Of a stretch of 21,320 nt of DNA, positions 14,778 to 21,320 are shown piece by piece (positions within the stretch are counted from its first letter, which is position 1; every line of letters begins with the position of its first letter). The notes below the pieces were generated by a model. The model was not told where the DNA came from and searched no databases. It worked only from the letters and a program-made list of their open reading frames with translations. The position numbers and the translations under genes were made by a program. This DNA comes from JAGIBJ01 sp047604965 (GTDB taxonomy: Bacteria > Actinomycetota > Thermoleophilia > Solirubrobacterales > Solirubrobacteraceae): assembly GCA_047604965.1 (NCBI GenBank), contig JASGGQ010000035.1:1-21320 (forward strand), written 5' to 3'.

Positions 14778-16037
14778 ATGGACATCGGCGGCTCCACCAC
14801 GAGCAGCGGCGCAGCCGCCTTTGACCTCGACGCGATCCGCGCGCAGTTCCCGGTGCTCGGCGAGGAACACGGCACGCCGATCGTGTACCTCGACTCTGGC
14901 GCCAGTGCGCAAAAGCCAGCGGCGGTGATTGACCGCATGGCGACCTTTGCCGCGCACCACTACGCCAACATCCACCGTGGCGTGTATCGCCTCGCGCAAG
15001 ACGCTGACGCCGCGTACGAGGGCGCGCGCCGCCGCGCCGCCGAGTTCGTCGGCGCCGATCCGCGCGGCACCGTCTTCACGAAGAATGTCACCGAAGCGCT
15101 GAACCTCGTTGCGCGCAGCTGGGGCGAAGCGAACCTTGGCCCCGGCGATCAGATCGTGCTGACCGAGCTTGAGCACCACGCCAACCTCGTGCCGTGGCAG
15201 CTGATCGCGCAGCGGACAGGCGCCGAATTGGTGTGGATCACCGTGCAAGGCGACGGAACGCTCGACCTCGCGCCGCTGCACGACGCGCTCGCCGGGGGGC
15301 GCGTGAAGATGGTGGCCTGTGCACATGTCAGCAATGTGCTCGGGGTCATCCTGCCGGTCGCAGAGATCGTCGATGCCGCCCATGCCGCCGGAGCGCTGGT
15401 CACTGTGGATGGTGCCCAAGCGGTGCCCCACATGCCGGTCGACGTCGGCGAGCTCGGCGCCGACTTCTACGGCTGGACCGGCCACAAGTTGTATGGGCCG
15501 TCCGGGATCGGCGTGCTGCACGCCCGCCGCGAGTTGCTGGAGGAGATGCCGCCGTTTCTCGTCGGGGGGGACATGATCTCCGTGGTGACGAAGGAGTCGA
15601 CGACGTGGGCGCCGGTGCCGACGAAGTTCGAGGCTGGCACGCCGCCGATCGTCGAAGCGGCCGGCCTGACGGCCGCGATCGACTTCCTCGACGGCCTCGG
15701 GATGCAGGCCGTTCGCGAGCATGGCGTGCAGATCACGCGGTACGCGATGGAGCGGCTGGGTGAGGTCGATGACATTTGGCTGTATGGCCCGCAGTGCGCT
15801 GAGGAACGCGGCCCGCTCGTTGCCTTCTCGCTTGATTACGCGCATCCCCACGACATCTCCGAAGTGCTCGCGCGTCGCGGGATTTGCGTGCGCGCCGGCC
15901 AGCACTGCGCCGAACCGCTCAACCGCGCGATGGGCGTCTCGGCGACGACCCGCGCCTCCTTCGCGGTCCACACCAGCGAAGCGGAGATCGACGCGCTCGT
16001 CGACGGCCTTGCCGAAGTCGCCCGCATCTTCCGCTGA
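14778..16037 (+). CDS. sufS: Cysteine desulfurase SufS
   Basis: SufS releases sulfur from cysteine as an enzyme-bound persulfide, giving alanine. The 419-residue product has the class-V aminotransferase fold: IVYLDSGASAQKP (35-47), NIHRGVYRLA (64-73), TELEHHANLVPW (129-140), DGAQAVPHMPVD (211-222) with the Asp under the PLP ring, Lys237 in GWTGHKLYGPSGIG as Schiff-base lysine, and the catalytic Cys377 in RAGQHCAEPL. TTRASFAVHTSEAEID near the end is standard. It starts 2 nt after sufC, so the two are in one operon, and it is followed by the scaffold gene 25 nt on. An N-terminal tail of about 15 residues is unconserved. Confidence 0.96.
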   Translation: MDIGGSTTSSGAAAFDLDAIRAQFPVLGEEHGTPIVYLDSGASAQKPAAVIDRMATFAAHHYANIHRGVYRLAQDADAAYEGARRRAAEFVGADPRGTVFTKNVTEALNLVARSWGEANLGPGDQIVLTELEHHANLVPWQLIAQRTGAELVWITVQGDGTLDLAPLHDALAGGRVKMVACAHVSNVLGVILPVAEIVDAAHAAGALVTVDGAQAVPHMPVDVGELGADFYGWTGHKLYGPSGIGVLHARRELLEEMPPFLVGGDMISVVTKESTTWAPVPTKFEAGTPPIVEAAGLTAAIDFLDGLGMQAVREHGVQITRYAMERLGEVDDIWLYGPQCAEERGPLVAFSLDYAHPHDISEVLARRGICVRAGQHCAEPLNRAMGVSATTRASFAVHTSEAEIDALVDGLAEVARIFR

Positions 16038-16048
16038 CCGGTCCCCCG

Positions 16049-16054
16049 TAGAGT
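16049..16054 (+). promoter_or_regulatory. -10 element (TAGAGT) directly upstream of the scaffold gene
   Basis: TAGAGT lies 8 nt before ATG 16063 in the 25-nt gap after sufS. It suggests an internal leaderless promoter in addition to read-through; GGGG before ATG is a poor Shine-Dalgarno. Confidence 0.35.
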
Positions 16055-16062
16055 GAACGGGG

Positions 16063-16509
16063 ATGGACGACCTCTACCGCGAGAACATCCTCGAGCACTA
16101 CAAGCGCCCGCGGAACTGGCAGTCGCTGGACCCCGCCGACCTGACGGCCCACGACAAGAACCCGTCCTGCGGCGACGAGCTGACGATCACGCTGCGACTC
16201 GACGACGCCGGCAAGGTGAGCGCGGTCGGCTTTGAGGGCAACGGCTGCGCGATCAGCACCGCGTCAGCGTCAATGGCCTCCGAGGAGCTGATCGGCCTGA
16301 CGCCGGACGAGATCCTCAAGCTCGACAAACACTTCATCCTCGATCTCCTCGGCATCGACATCTCCGCAACCCGCATCAAATGCGCGCTGCTCTCGCTGAA
16401 GGTCGCGAAATCGGCGGCGCTCGGCGGGGCGGCCGTCGACTGGGAAGCGGACACGCCAGAGGCCGTCTCGCCGCGCAACGAGGTGGGCAGTCGGCATCGT
16501 TTGCCGTGA
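16063..16509 (+). CDS. sufU: SufU/IscU-type Fe-S scaffold or sulfur-transfer protein
   Basis: A 148-residue U-type protein: MDDLYRENILEHYKRPRNW opening, NPSCGDEL with Cys36 and Asp38, GFEGNGCAISTASASM with Cys62, and RIKCALLSLKVAKSA with Cys107. These are the three cysteines and aspartate that bind zinc in SufU or a cluster in IscU. Lys106 before the third cysteine is SufU-like, where IscU has His. However the distance between the second and third cysteines is 45 residues, close to IscU (43 in E. coli) and shorter than in Bacillus SufU (about 62), so the SufU insertion is missing. In Firmicutes SufU accepts sulfur from SufS, and the position next to sufS supports that partnership here. The C-terminal ~20 residues are unconserved. 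Confidence 0.87.
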   Translation: MDDLYRENILEHYKRPRNWQSLDPADLTAHDKNPSCGDELTITLRLDDAGKVSAVGFEGNGCAISTASASMASEELIGLTPDEILKLDKHFILDLLGIDISATRIKCALLSLKVAKSAALGGAAVDWEADTPEAVSPRNEVGSRHRLP

Positions 16510-16549
16510 CATCGGCATGATGGGGCGGCTTCATCGACGGAGGACGAGC

Positions 16550-17584
16550 ATGAGCAAGACGAACCCCGGCAACTTCTTCGAGGACTTCACCATCGGGCAG
16601 GTGATCGACCACGCCACACCGCGCACCGTCACCGAAGGCGACCGGGCCGTCTATGGCTCGCTGTACCCGACCCGCTTCGCGCTGCCGTCCTCCGCTGCAT
16701 TCGCTGCCGCATCAGGGTTGACGGTCCATCCCGTTGAGGAATTGATCGGCTTTCACATCGCGTTCGGCAAAACGGTGCCGGATGTGTCGCTCAACGCGGT
16801 CGCGAACCTCGGCTACGCCGAACTGCGCTTCCACCGACCGGTCGTGCCCGGCGACACGCTGCGGACCTCCTCCGAGGTGATCGGCCTCAAGGAAAACTCC
16901 AGCGGCAAGAACGGCGTCGTGTACGTGCGCTCCACGGCGACCAACCAGCGCGGCGAGGTTGCGATCGATTGGGCGCGCTGGGTGATGGTGCATAAGCGCG
17001 ACCAGAGCCGGCCCGCGCCGGAGACGGTCATCCCCGAGCTGGCGAAGGTTGTCGACCCGGCCGACCTCGTGATCCCCGCCGGACTGGACTTCACGCACTA
17101 CGACTTCGTGGCAGCCGGCGAACCGCATCGATCCGACGACTACGAGATCGGCGAGAAGATCCACCATGTTGACGGTGTTACCCTCACCGACTCCGAGCAC
17201 CAGCAGGCAACGCGCCTGTGGCAGAACACCGCGAAGGTCCACTTCAATACCCAGGCGCGCCCCGACGGTCGGCAGCTGATCTACGGCGGCCACATCATCT
17301 CAATGGCCCGCGCGCTCTCCTTCAACGGCCTCGCGAATGCGCAGCTGATCGCGGCGATCAACGCGGGTGCGCACACCTCGCCGGCCTTCGCCGGCGACAC
17401 CGTGTACGCCTGGAGCGAAGTGCTCGACAAGGCCCAGACGACGGCGCCGGGCGTCGACGCGCTGCGGTTGCGGCTCGTCGCCACGAAGGGTCGCGACGAA
17501 GGCATGACGCTCAAAGGCGACGACGGCAAGTACGCCGAGGGCGTTCTGCTCGACCTCGACTACTGGGCGCTCATCCCGCGCTGA
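16550..17584 (+). CDS. mch: MaoC-like double-hotdog hydratase, mesaconyl-CoA hydratase candidate
   Basis: The 344-residue product contains two hotdog domains (about 6-150 and 190-335). GNFFEDFTIGQVIDHATPRT, TEGDRAVYGSLYPTRFAL, FGKTVPDVSLNAVANLGYAE and PGDTLRTSSEVIGLKENSSG match, as I recall them, mesaconyl-CoA hydratases (beta-methylmalyl-CoA dehydratases); the second half has NTAKVHFN, YGGHIISMARALSFNGLANA and AFAGDTVYAWSEV. Such an enzyme interconverts mesaconyl-CoA and methylmalyl-CoA in the ethylmalonyl-CoA pathway of acetate assimilation. The remaining enzymes of that pathway are not in the window, so specificity rests on similarity. ATG 16550 has GGAGGA 5 nt upstream; the earlier in-frame start at 16517 lacks this. 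It is 40 nt after sufU and convergent with the next gene. Confidence 0.82.
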   Translation: MSKTNPGNFFEDFTIGQVIDHATPRTVTEGDRAVYGSLYPTRFALPSSAAFAAASGLTVHPVEELIGFHIAFGKTVPDVSLNAVANLGYAELRFHRPVVPGDTLRTSSEVIGLKENSSGKNGVVYVRSTATNQRGEVAIDWARWVMVHKRDQSRPAPETVIPELAKVVDPADLVIPAGLDFTHYDFVAAGEPHRSDDYEIGEKIHHVDGVTLTDSEHQQATRLWQNTAKVHFNTQARPDGRQLIYGGHIISMARALSFNGLANAQLIAAINAGAHTSPAFAGDTVYAWSEVLDKAQTTAPGVDALRLRLVATKGRDEGMTLKGDDGKYAEGVLLDLDYWALIPR

Positions 17585-17590
17585 CATCCA

Positions 17591-17666
17591 CCGTTGCACC
17601 GGATCTCGGACTGGCAGTTGGTGCTCGCTCGAACACCAACCCACCAGCCGAGATCCGGTGCAACGG
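17591..17666. repeat. 76-bp composite inverted repeat between convergent genes
   Basis: CCGTTGCACCGGATCTCGG (17591-17609) is followed by its exact reverse complement at 17648-17666. Inside, CTGG (17611-17614) pairs with CCAG (17644-17647) and GTTGGTG (17617-17623) with CACCAAC (17634-17640) around a 10-nt loop. It begins 7 nt after the hydratase stop and ends 28 nt before the stop of the facing gene. It could terminate both transcripts, but there is no U-tract on either side and the length and symmetry also fit a small palindromic mobile element. Confidence 0.9.
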
Positions 17667-17693
17667 ACGTGGTGGGGGACAGCAGCGGTCTGA

Positions 17694-20216
17694 CTAGCGC
17701 CAGCGCAATTCGGCGGTGCGGGCGCCGGGAGTCGTGATGCGGTAGCCCCGGCCATCGGTTGTCGTGACCGGCAACGCGACCGCGAGTCGCCGTGAGCCTC
17801 CGCTGCCGAGCACCGGGATCAGGCGCAGCGGCGACAAGTGCCGTGCATCGACGGGCCGCAATCGCACCAGCTGACGTTCCGGGAGCGTGCCCGCGATGTT
17901 CGCGCCACCGCTCACCGAAGCAAGCAAGCGGACCGAGGTGTGGCCACTTGGGACGGCGACATCGACGCGGCCGTCGAGATCGGGGCCGTCGGCGATGAAG
18001 CGCGCGCCGCCGAGCTTGAGCTCGCTCGTCGCCGGACGCAGCCGCACCGTCTGCAACAGCTGGCCGTCGGCACCGACGCGCAGCAGCGTGTACCGGCACT
18101 GTGGCCGTGATGGGCCGTCGCGAACGGCCGTGCAGCGCGCCGAGGCCGCCAGCAGCAGCGCGTCGCCACTGGCATCGTCGTAGTCGAGCAGGACGGCGTT
18201 CCCCGGCGTGGAGATCGTGAGCGGCGCGCGCAGCGCATCACCAGCCCCGTCTTGGAGCGTCAGCGTGATCGCTCCCCGCTGCCCCGGCGTTGCGGTGGCC
18301 GGCCAGCGGCTGGTGAGGACCTTCCCGCCGATGAACCGGGTCGCCGGATCGACCTGCGGGAGCGTCTGCTCTGTGGCGAGCAGGTGAGCCACCGGCCGCG
18401 GCGGAAGCACCGCGCGCGCCGCCGACGGCAGCGAGGTCACCGCACCGGACGCCAGCCCGTCGATCGGTAGCCGCATCCACGCCCGGCCGTCGTCGGCGGC
18501 CAGCAGTTCGCGGCGGCCGTCGCCATCGGCGTCGTCGGCGGTCGCCAGGGCCGCGCCGGGGGAACTCAGGTTGAGTGCCAAAATGCGATCGCCGCTGTGC
18601 AGGTTGCTCGGGTCCGGCGCCTTGATTGGGGTGGTGGTGTTCGCCCAACCCGTCGAGCCGGGAATCACGGCGTGGCGGTCGCCGAGATCGACGACGAGTT
18701 CGCCGATCCCGTCGCCGGTGATGTCGGCAATGGCGCTCAGCTCGCTGTTCTCCCAGTTCCAGTAGTTGCCGATCACCGAGGCGGGCAGGTCGACGCGGTG
18801 TGGCGTCAGCCCCTGCGACCCGGAGACGAGCAGTAGCCCGGCCGGTTTGCCGGTGCGCGGCAGCGAGGTACGAAGCCAGCGGTCGGTCCAGTAGTCCGTC
18901 CAGTAGTCGATCCCACCGTCGCCATTGATGTCTGCTTGCAAGACGCGCAGCGACCGAAGTCCAAGTCGTTTGGCGGCCGCGGTCTGTTTCGTGCGTACGG
19001 CCACGAGCGGTGCCGGCGTGGCCGACCGCGTGGTAGCCCGTGCGGCGAGTGCGGTTGGCGTGACGGTCGACGTGACGGTGGCTGTGCTGGCGGCGGGTTG
19101 CGCGGCGGCGCGACGGTGGCGCAGCGCGAACTGCCGCAGTGCAGCGCGTTTCGTGCTGCTTCGGGCGGCGGCACTGCGGCCGCGGAAGAGATACTGGGTC
19201 GCGAAGCCCAGGTCGCCGAGCAGCCCCTCATCGCCGTCGCGCGGGCAGCTGATCGCCTGCGGGATGCCGCGAGCGCTCAACCGCACGGTGCAGTCCCGCC
19301 AATCGAGCACCTGCGCGGCGCGGTTGAGGATCAGCAGCGACACGGTCGCGGTGCGGGAGTGACGCGGCCATACCGTCAAGTGGCTGACGGCGACCCCGCG
19401 CGATGACGCGCGCACGACGTCGTCGGAGAGCGTGCGCGAGCCGGCGTCGATCGCGGCGATCGTGCCCGGCAGGTGATGGGTGGTGATCGTCCACTCGGCG
19501 CTGGTGCCGCGGATCGATGGCTTGAGTCCCGGGACGATCGGGCGTGCGCGAACCGACTCGCTGACGGTGCCATCGGCGCGCGTCAAACGTGCGACGAGGC
19601 CGCGTGAATCGGAGGAAATCGAGACCTGCGACGGGCCGCCCGCGAGATCGGAGAACTGCGCCGTGACCGCCGGTTCGTCCTTGGCGCTCGCGATCGTGAG
19701 CCGCAGCTGCGCCGCGCTGTCGACTGCCGGAACGGTGAGTGTGTCGCCAGGCAGCAGGTTCGCGGCGTCGGCGAAGGTGCCGCCGAGTTCGCGCCAGCCG
19801 ACGCCGACGCGCGAACGGCTCGGCGTGCGGTCGATGTTGCCGCCGAATGCGCCCGGCAGGCCGTCGAAGGTGGGGGAGCAGATCGTTGCGGTGGCCTGGA
19901 GGTCGCCGTCGAGCACCGATGCAGCGACTTCGTTGGTGATGTCGGCTGGAGTGTCGTCGTCGTCGTCGGCGTCGGCGTCGCTGGCGTCAGCGCCGCCGGC
20001 CATGTTGACGAGTGCCGTGTCGAGATCGGTCTGCTGGTACGGGGCGACCGGGGAGCTGCAATCGGGGCGTTCAACGGCACCGAGCAGGCCGAGCGGTTGC
20101 AGCGGTACCGGCGGCGATGCCGCGATCGACGTTGCTGGCAGGCAGCAGAGTGCGACCGGCACGATGGCCAGCCGTGAGCGGCAGCGGGGAGGTGTGAAGC
20201 GAGACACGGCGGGCAT
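17694..20216 (-). CDS. Large secreted protein with FG-GAP/EF-like calcium motifs
   Basis: The 840-residue product has an N-terminal signal peptide (about 12-33: Arg, then LAIVPVALCCLPATSIAAS). An acidic run of about 15 Asp/Ala residues lies near 76-90, followed by a beta-rich middle part, and an Ala/Thr/Arg-rich linker at about 350-410. From about 428 on, DINGDGGIDYW, DITGDGIGELVVD (about 495), DDADGDGRRELL (about 560), DYDDASGDALLL (about 678) and DGPDLDGRVDVAV (about 745) recur. These DxxGDG-type loops with following strands resemble FG-GAP/VCBS beta-propeller blades that bind calcium. There is no cell-wall anchor. The first half has no recognised domain. The ATG at 20216 has no good Shine-Dalgarno; a GTG three codons on is possible. 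Function unknown, perhaps surface binding. It is divergent from the Rieske gene. Confidence 0.8.
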   Translation of the reverse strand: MPAVSRFTPPRCRSRLAIVPVALCCLPATSIAASPPVPLQPLGLLGAVERPDCSSPVAPYQQTDLDTALVNMAGGADASDADADDDDDTPADITNEVAASVLDGDLQATATICSPTFDGLPGAFGGNIDRTPSRSRVGVGWRELGGTFADAANLLPGDTLTVPAVDSAAQLRLTIASAKDEPAVTAQFSDLAGGPSQVSISSDSRGLVARLTRADGTVSESVRARPIVPGLKPSIRGTSAEWTITTHHLPGTIAAIDAGSRTLSDDVVRASSRGVAVSHLTVWPRHSRTATVSLLILNRAAQVLDWRDCTVRLSARGIPQAISCPRDGDEGLLGDLGFATQYLFRGRSAAARSSTKRAALRQFALRHRRAAAQPAASTATVTSTVTPTALAARATTRSATPAPLVAVRTKQTAAAKRLGLRSLRVLQADINGDGGIDYWTDYWTDRWLRTSLPRTGKPAGLLLVSGSQGLTPHRVDLPASVIGNYWNWENSELSAIADITGDGIGELVVDLGDRHAVIPGSTGWANTTTPIKAPDPSNLHSGDRILALNLSSPGAALATADDADGDGRRELLAADDGRAWMRLPIDGLASGAVTSLPSAARAVLPPRPVAHLLATEQTLPQVDPATRFIGGKVLTSRWPATATPGQRGAITLTLQDGAGDALRAPLTISTPGNAVLLDYDDASGDALLLAASARCTAVRDGPSRPQCRYTLLRVGADGQLLQTVRLRPATSELKLGGARFIADGPDLDGRVDVAVPSGHTSVRLLASVSGGANIAGTLPERQLVRLRPVDARHLSPLRLIPVLGSGGSRRLAVALPVTTTDGRGYRITTPGARTAELRWR

Positions 20217-20356
20217 GCTCGCACGTTTCGTCGTGATCGGTTTGCGCGCCGCGTCGCAGCGATTCGGGGCGACCCCTGGTCTTGTCCGCGTCGCCCCGCG
20301 GCGGACCGCCGTAGCGCCCGGTGGTGCGGGGTGTCAGCGCGTTGCGGGCCGCCCGC

Positions 20357-20362
20357 TAGCGT
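20357..20362 (+). promoter_or_regulatory. -10 element (TAGCGT) of the Rieske gene
   Basis: TAGCGT ends 9 nt before ATG 20372 and no Shine-Dalgarno lies between. The 155-nt gap is shared with the divergent secreted-protein gene. Confidence 0.4.
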
Positions 20363-20371
20363 TGCCGGTAT

Positions 20372-20689
20372 ATGAGCGAGCGCTATGAGGTCTGTCCCGT
20401 CGACGAGCTGCCGCCCGGCGCGCGACGGCGGATCGACGCGGCCGGGATCACGGTGATCGTCGTCAACTGCGACGGCGACTACCTCGCGATCGAAGATCTC
20501 TGTTCGCACGACGGCGCGCCGCTCGACGACGGCCCGATCGACTGCGCCGCCGGCACGATCGAATGCCCGCGCCACGGCTCGCTCTTTGACCTGCGCACCG
20601 GCCGCCCGAAAACGCTGCCGGCCTACATGCCGATCGAAACGTTCGATGTCGAAGTCGACGGCAGCCAACTGGTGGTGCTCGTTGACTGA
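20372..20689 (+). CDS. Rieske [2Fe-2S] ferredoxin (non-haem iron oxygenase ferredoxin type)
   Basis: A 105-residue soluble Rieske protein. The cluster ligands are in CSHDGAPL (C-x-H, about 43-45) and CPRHGSLFDLRTG (C-x2-H, about 64-67); the rest is the compact beta fold ending YMPIETFDVEVDGSQLVVLVD. It lacks a membrane anchor and is the size of BphF-type electron carriers. In many actinobacteria such a gene sits within the suf operon next to sufD; here it is about 4 kb from the suf genes with the hydratase and a minus-strand gene between, so an Fe-S assembly link is plausible but unproven. No oxygenase is nearby. Confidence 0.9.
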   Translation: MSERYEVCPVDELPPGARRRIDAAGITVIVVNCDGDYLAIEDLCSHDGAPLDDGPIDCAAGTIECPRHGSLFDLRTGRPKTLPAYMPIETFDVEVDGSQLVVLVD

Positions 20690-20787
20690 CCGCAGTCGGT
20701 CGTCGTGATCGGTCGTGTACCCCCGGAACGCGACGGCGGCTCGGTCGTTCGTTGAGTCGTGGCTCGTCGGGGCGCTCGGAGGCAGAC

Positions 20788-21320
20788 GTGGCCGAGAAAC
20801 TGGGTGTGTATCGGCCGCCCGCTCGCAACGACACCCGCACCCGCTGGCGCGCGTCGTCATGGCTGCTGAGCGGTGCGTTGTGCTGCGCGGCGATCTTGAT
20901 GGCTGCGACATCGGCGATCGCTGCGTCGGCGAGTGCGCCAGCGCCGGTGACGGCCGCAGCGTCGGCGAATGGGCAGGTCGTCACGGTGCAGTGGAAGCTC
21001 GGAATAGCCGCGCGCGCCGGTGTGATCGGGCACTTTCAAGTGGCCCTCAAGCGAGTCTCCGCGACGAATTGGAGCATCTATCGTGCCGGCCGCAGGAGCC
21101 GTAGGCTGGTTGTGTCCGTGCCCGCTGCGGCGACCTACTCGGTGCGCATCCGGTCGGTGGCGGGAACGCGACGCTCGCGGTGGTCGCCGACGGTCCAGGT
21201 GCGAACGGAGTTAGTTGCACGTATCTCCACGCCGGGCGTTTCCGGCGCTGGGGTTGCGGGCGCGCAGGTGTTCGCGCCCGCAACCACCCACCCCCCCAGG
21301 GCAACCGGCGAATCGGAGCC
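20788..21320 (+). CDS. Exported FnIII-like protein, 5' fragment
   Basis: The frame is open from GTG 20788 to the right edge (177 codons), so the C-terminus is missing. GGAGG lies 5 nt upstream of the GTG. A polar, Arg-containing leader of about 24 residues comes before a hydrophobic Ala-rich segment (about 25-50: WLLSGALCCAAILMAATSAI), a signal peptide or anchor. Residues about 62-140 read like a fibronectin type III or similar beta sandwich (VVTVQWKL, FQVALKRV, TYSVRIRSVAG, RWSPTVQVRT). Beyond about 141 the frame looks less protein-like and runs through a perfect 13-bp hairpin, so a frameshift close to 21200 or an early real end in another frame is possible. Function unknown. Confidence 0.65.
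   Translation, partial: MAEKLGVYRPPARNDTRTRWRASSWLLSGALCCAAILMAATSAIAASASAPAPVTAAASANGQVVTVQWKLGIAARAGVIGHFQVALKRVSATNWSIYRAGRRSRRLVVSVPAAATYSVRIRSVAGTRRSRWSPTVQVRTELVARISTPGVSGAGVAGAQVFAPATTHPPRATGESE
21252..21285. repeat. Perfect 13-bp inverted repeat near the right edge
   Basis: GGTTGCGGGCGCG (21252-21264) and CGCGCCCGCAACC (21273-21285) have an 8-nt loop. There is no T-run on either side. It looks like the other intergenic hairpins here, yet falls inside the open frame of the FnIII-like gene. Confidence 0.8.

Noticed and set aside
14646..15971. 441-codon minus-strand frame
   Set aside because: It is antisense to sufS, which has all catalytic residues; the antisense product has no recognisable domains.
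20688..20701. GACCG-CAGT-CGGTC hairpin after the Rieske gene as terminator
   Set aside because: Only 5 bp with no U-tract; such short stems are frequent by chance at this GC content.
20715..21104. 129-codon plus-strand frame near the right end
   Set aside because: No protein-like pattern; it overlaps a frame with Shine-Dalgarno, signal segment and FnIII-like strands that continues to the edge.

Overview
This window looks like a chromosomal segment of a GC-rich actinobacterium, most likely class Thermoleophilia (Solirubrobacterales-like). The grounds are the base composition, an actinobacterial-type SerC, a GpgS-type glucosyltransferase, Rrf2-controlled suf genes and very frequent starts without a Shine-Dalgarno sequence. 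The taxon is an inference. I see no tRNA, rRNA, CRISPR array, transposase or phage gene.

Layout. 1-587 is the 3' end of a surface protein with a Thr/Ala/Pro-rich repetitive stalk and an IPT/TIG-like C-terminal domain. 588-964 holds three hairpins, one a strong terminator candidate, and a 15-bp dyad upstream of a TetR regulator (about 965-1627). 1624-2575 is the most striking structure: eight identical 110-bp tandem units plus a partial ninth, fitted between the convergent tetR and SDR genes. An SDR oxidoreductase (HSDL2-like) and serC follow on the minus strand. 4841-6357 is a translationally coupled PAP2 phosphatase and GpgS-like glycosyltransferase pair. 6408-10808 is a sulfate module: a cysteine-free Rrf2 regulator, then sulfate-binding lipoprotein, two permeases and the ATPase. 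10947-13298 holds a membrane GGDEF diguanylate cyclase, a YugP-type membrane zinc peptidase and a LapA-domain protein. 13417-16509 is an Fe-S cluster assembly group (three-cysteine Rrf2 regulator, SufC, SufS, SufU-like scaffold) without sufB or sufD. A mesaconyl-CoA-hydratase-like double hotdog protein follows (16550-17584). 17694-20216 (minus) is a large secreted protein with FG-GAP/EF-like calcium motifs. A Rieske ferredoxin of the kind often linked to suf loci (20372-20689) and the start of an exported FnIII-like protein that runs off the edge (20788-21320) close the window.

Together the middle of the window is a sulfur-to-Fe-S theme: sulfate import, cysteine desulfuration by SufS, scaffold assembly, a cluster-sensing regulator and a Rieske Fe-S protein. 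The other genes cover serine synthesis, a glucosylglycerate-type solute or polysaccharide precursor, and surface proteins.

Two patterns run through the window. Several intergenic gaps carry long GC-rich inverted repeats without a clear U-tract; the 110-bp unit may be an amplified relative in architecture. Many first-of-operon genes have a TANNNT-like -10 hexamer only 6-9 nt before the start codon, the signature of leaderless transcription.
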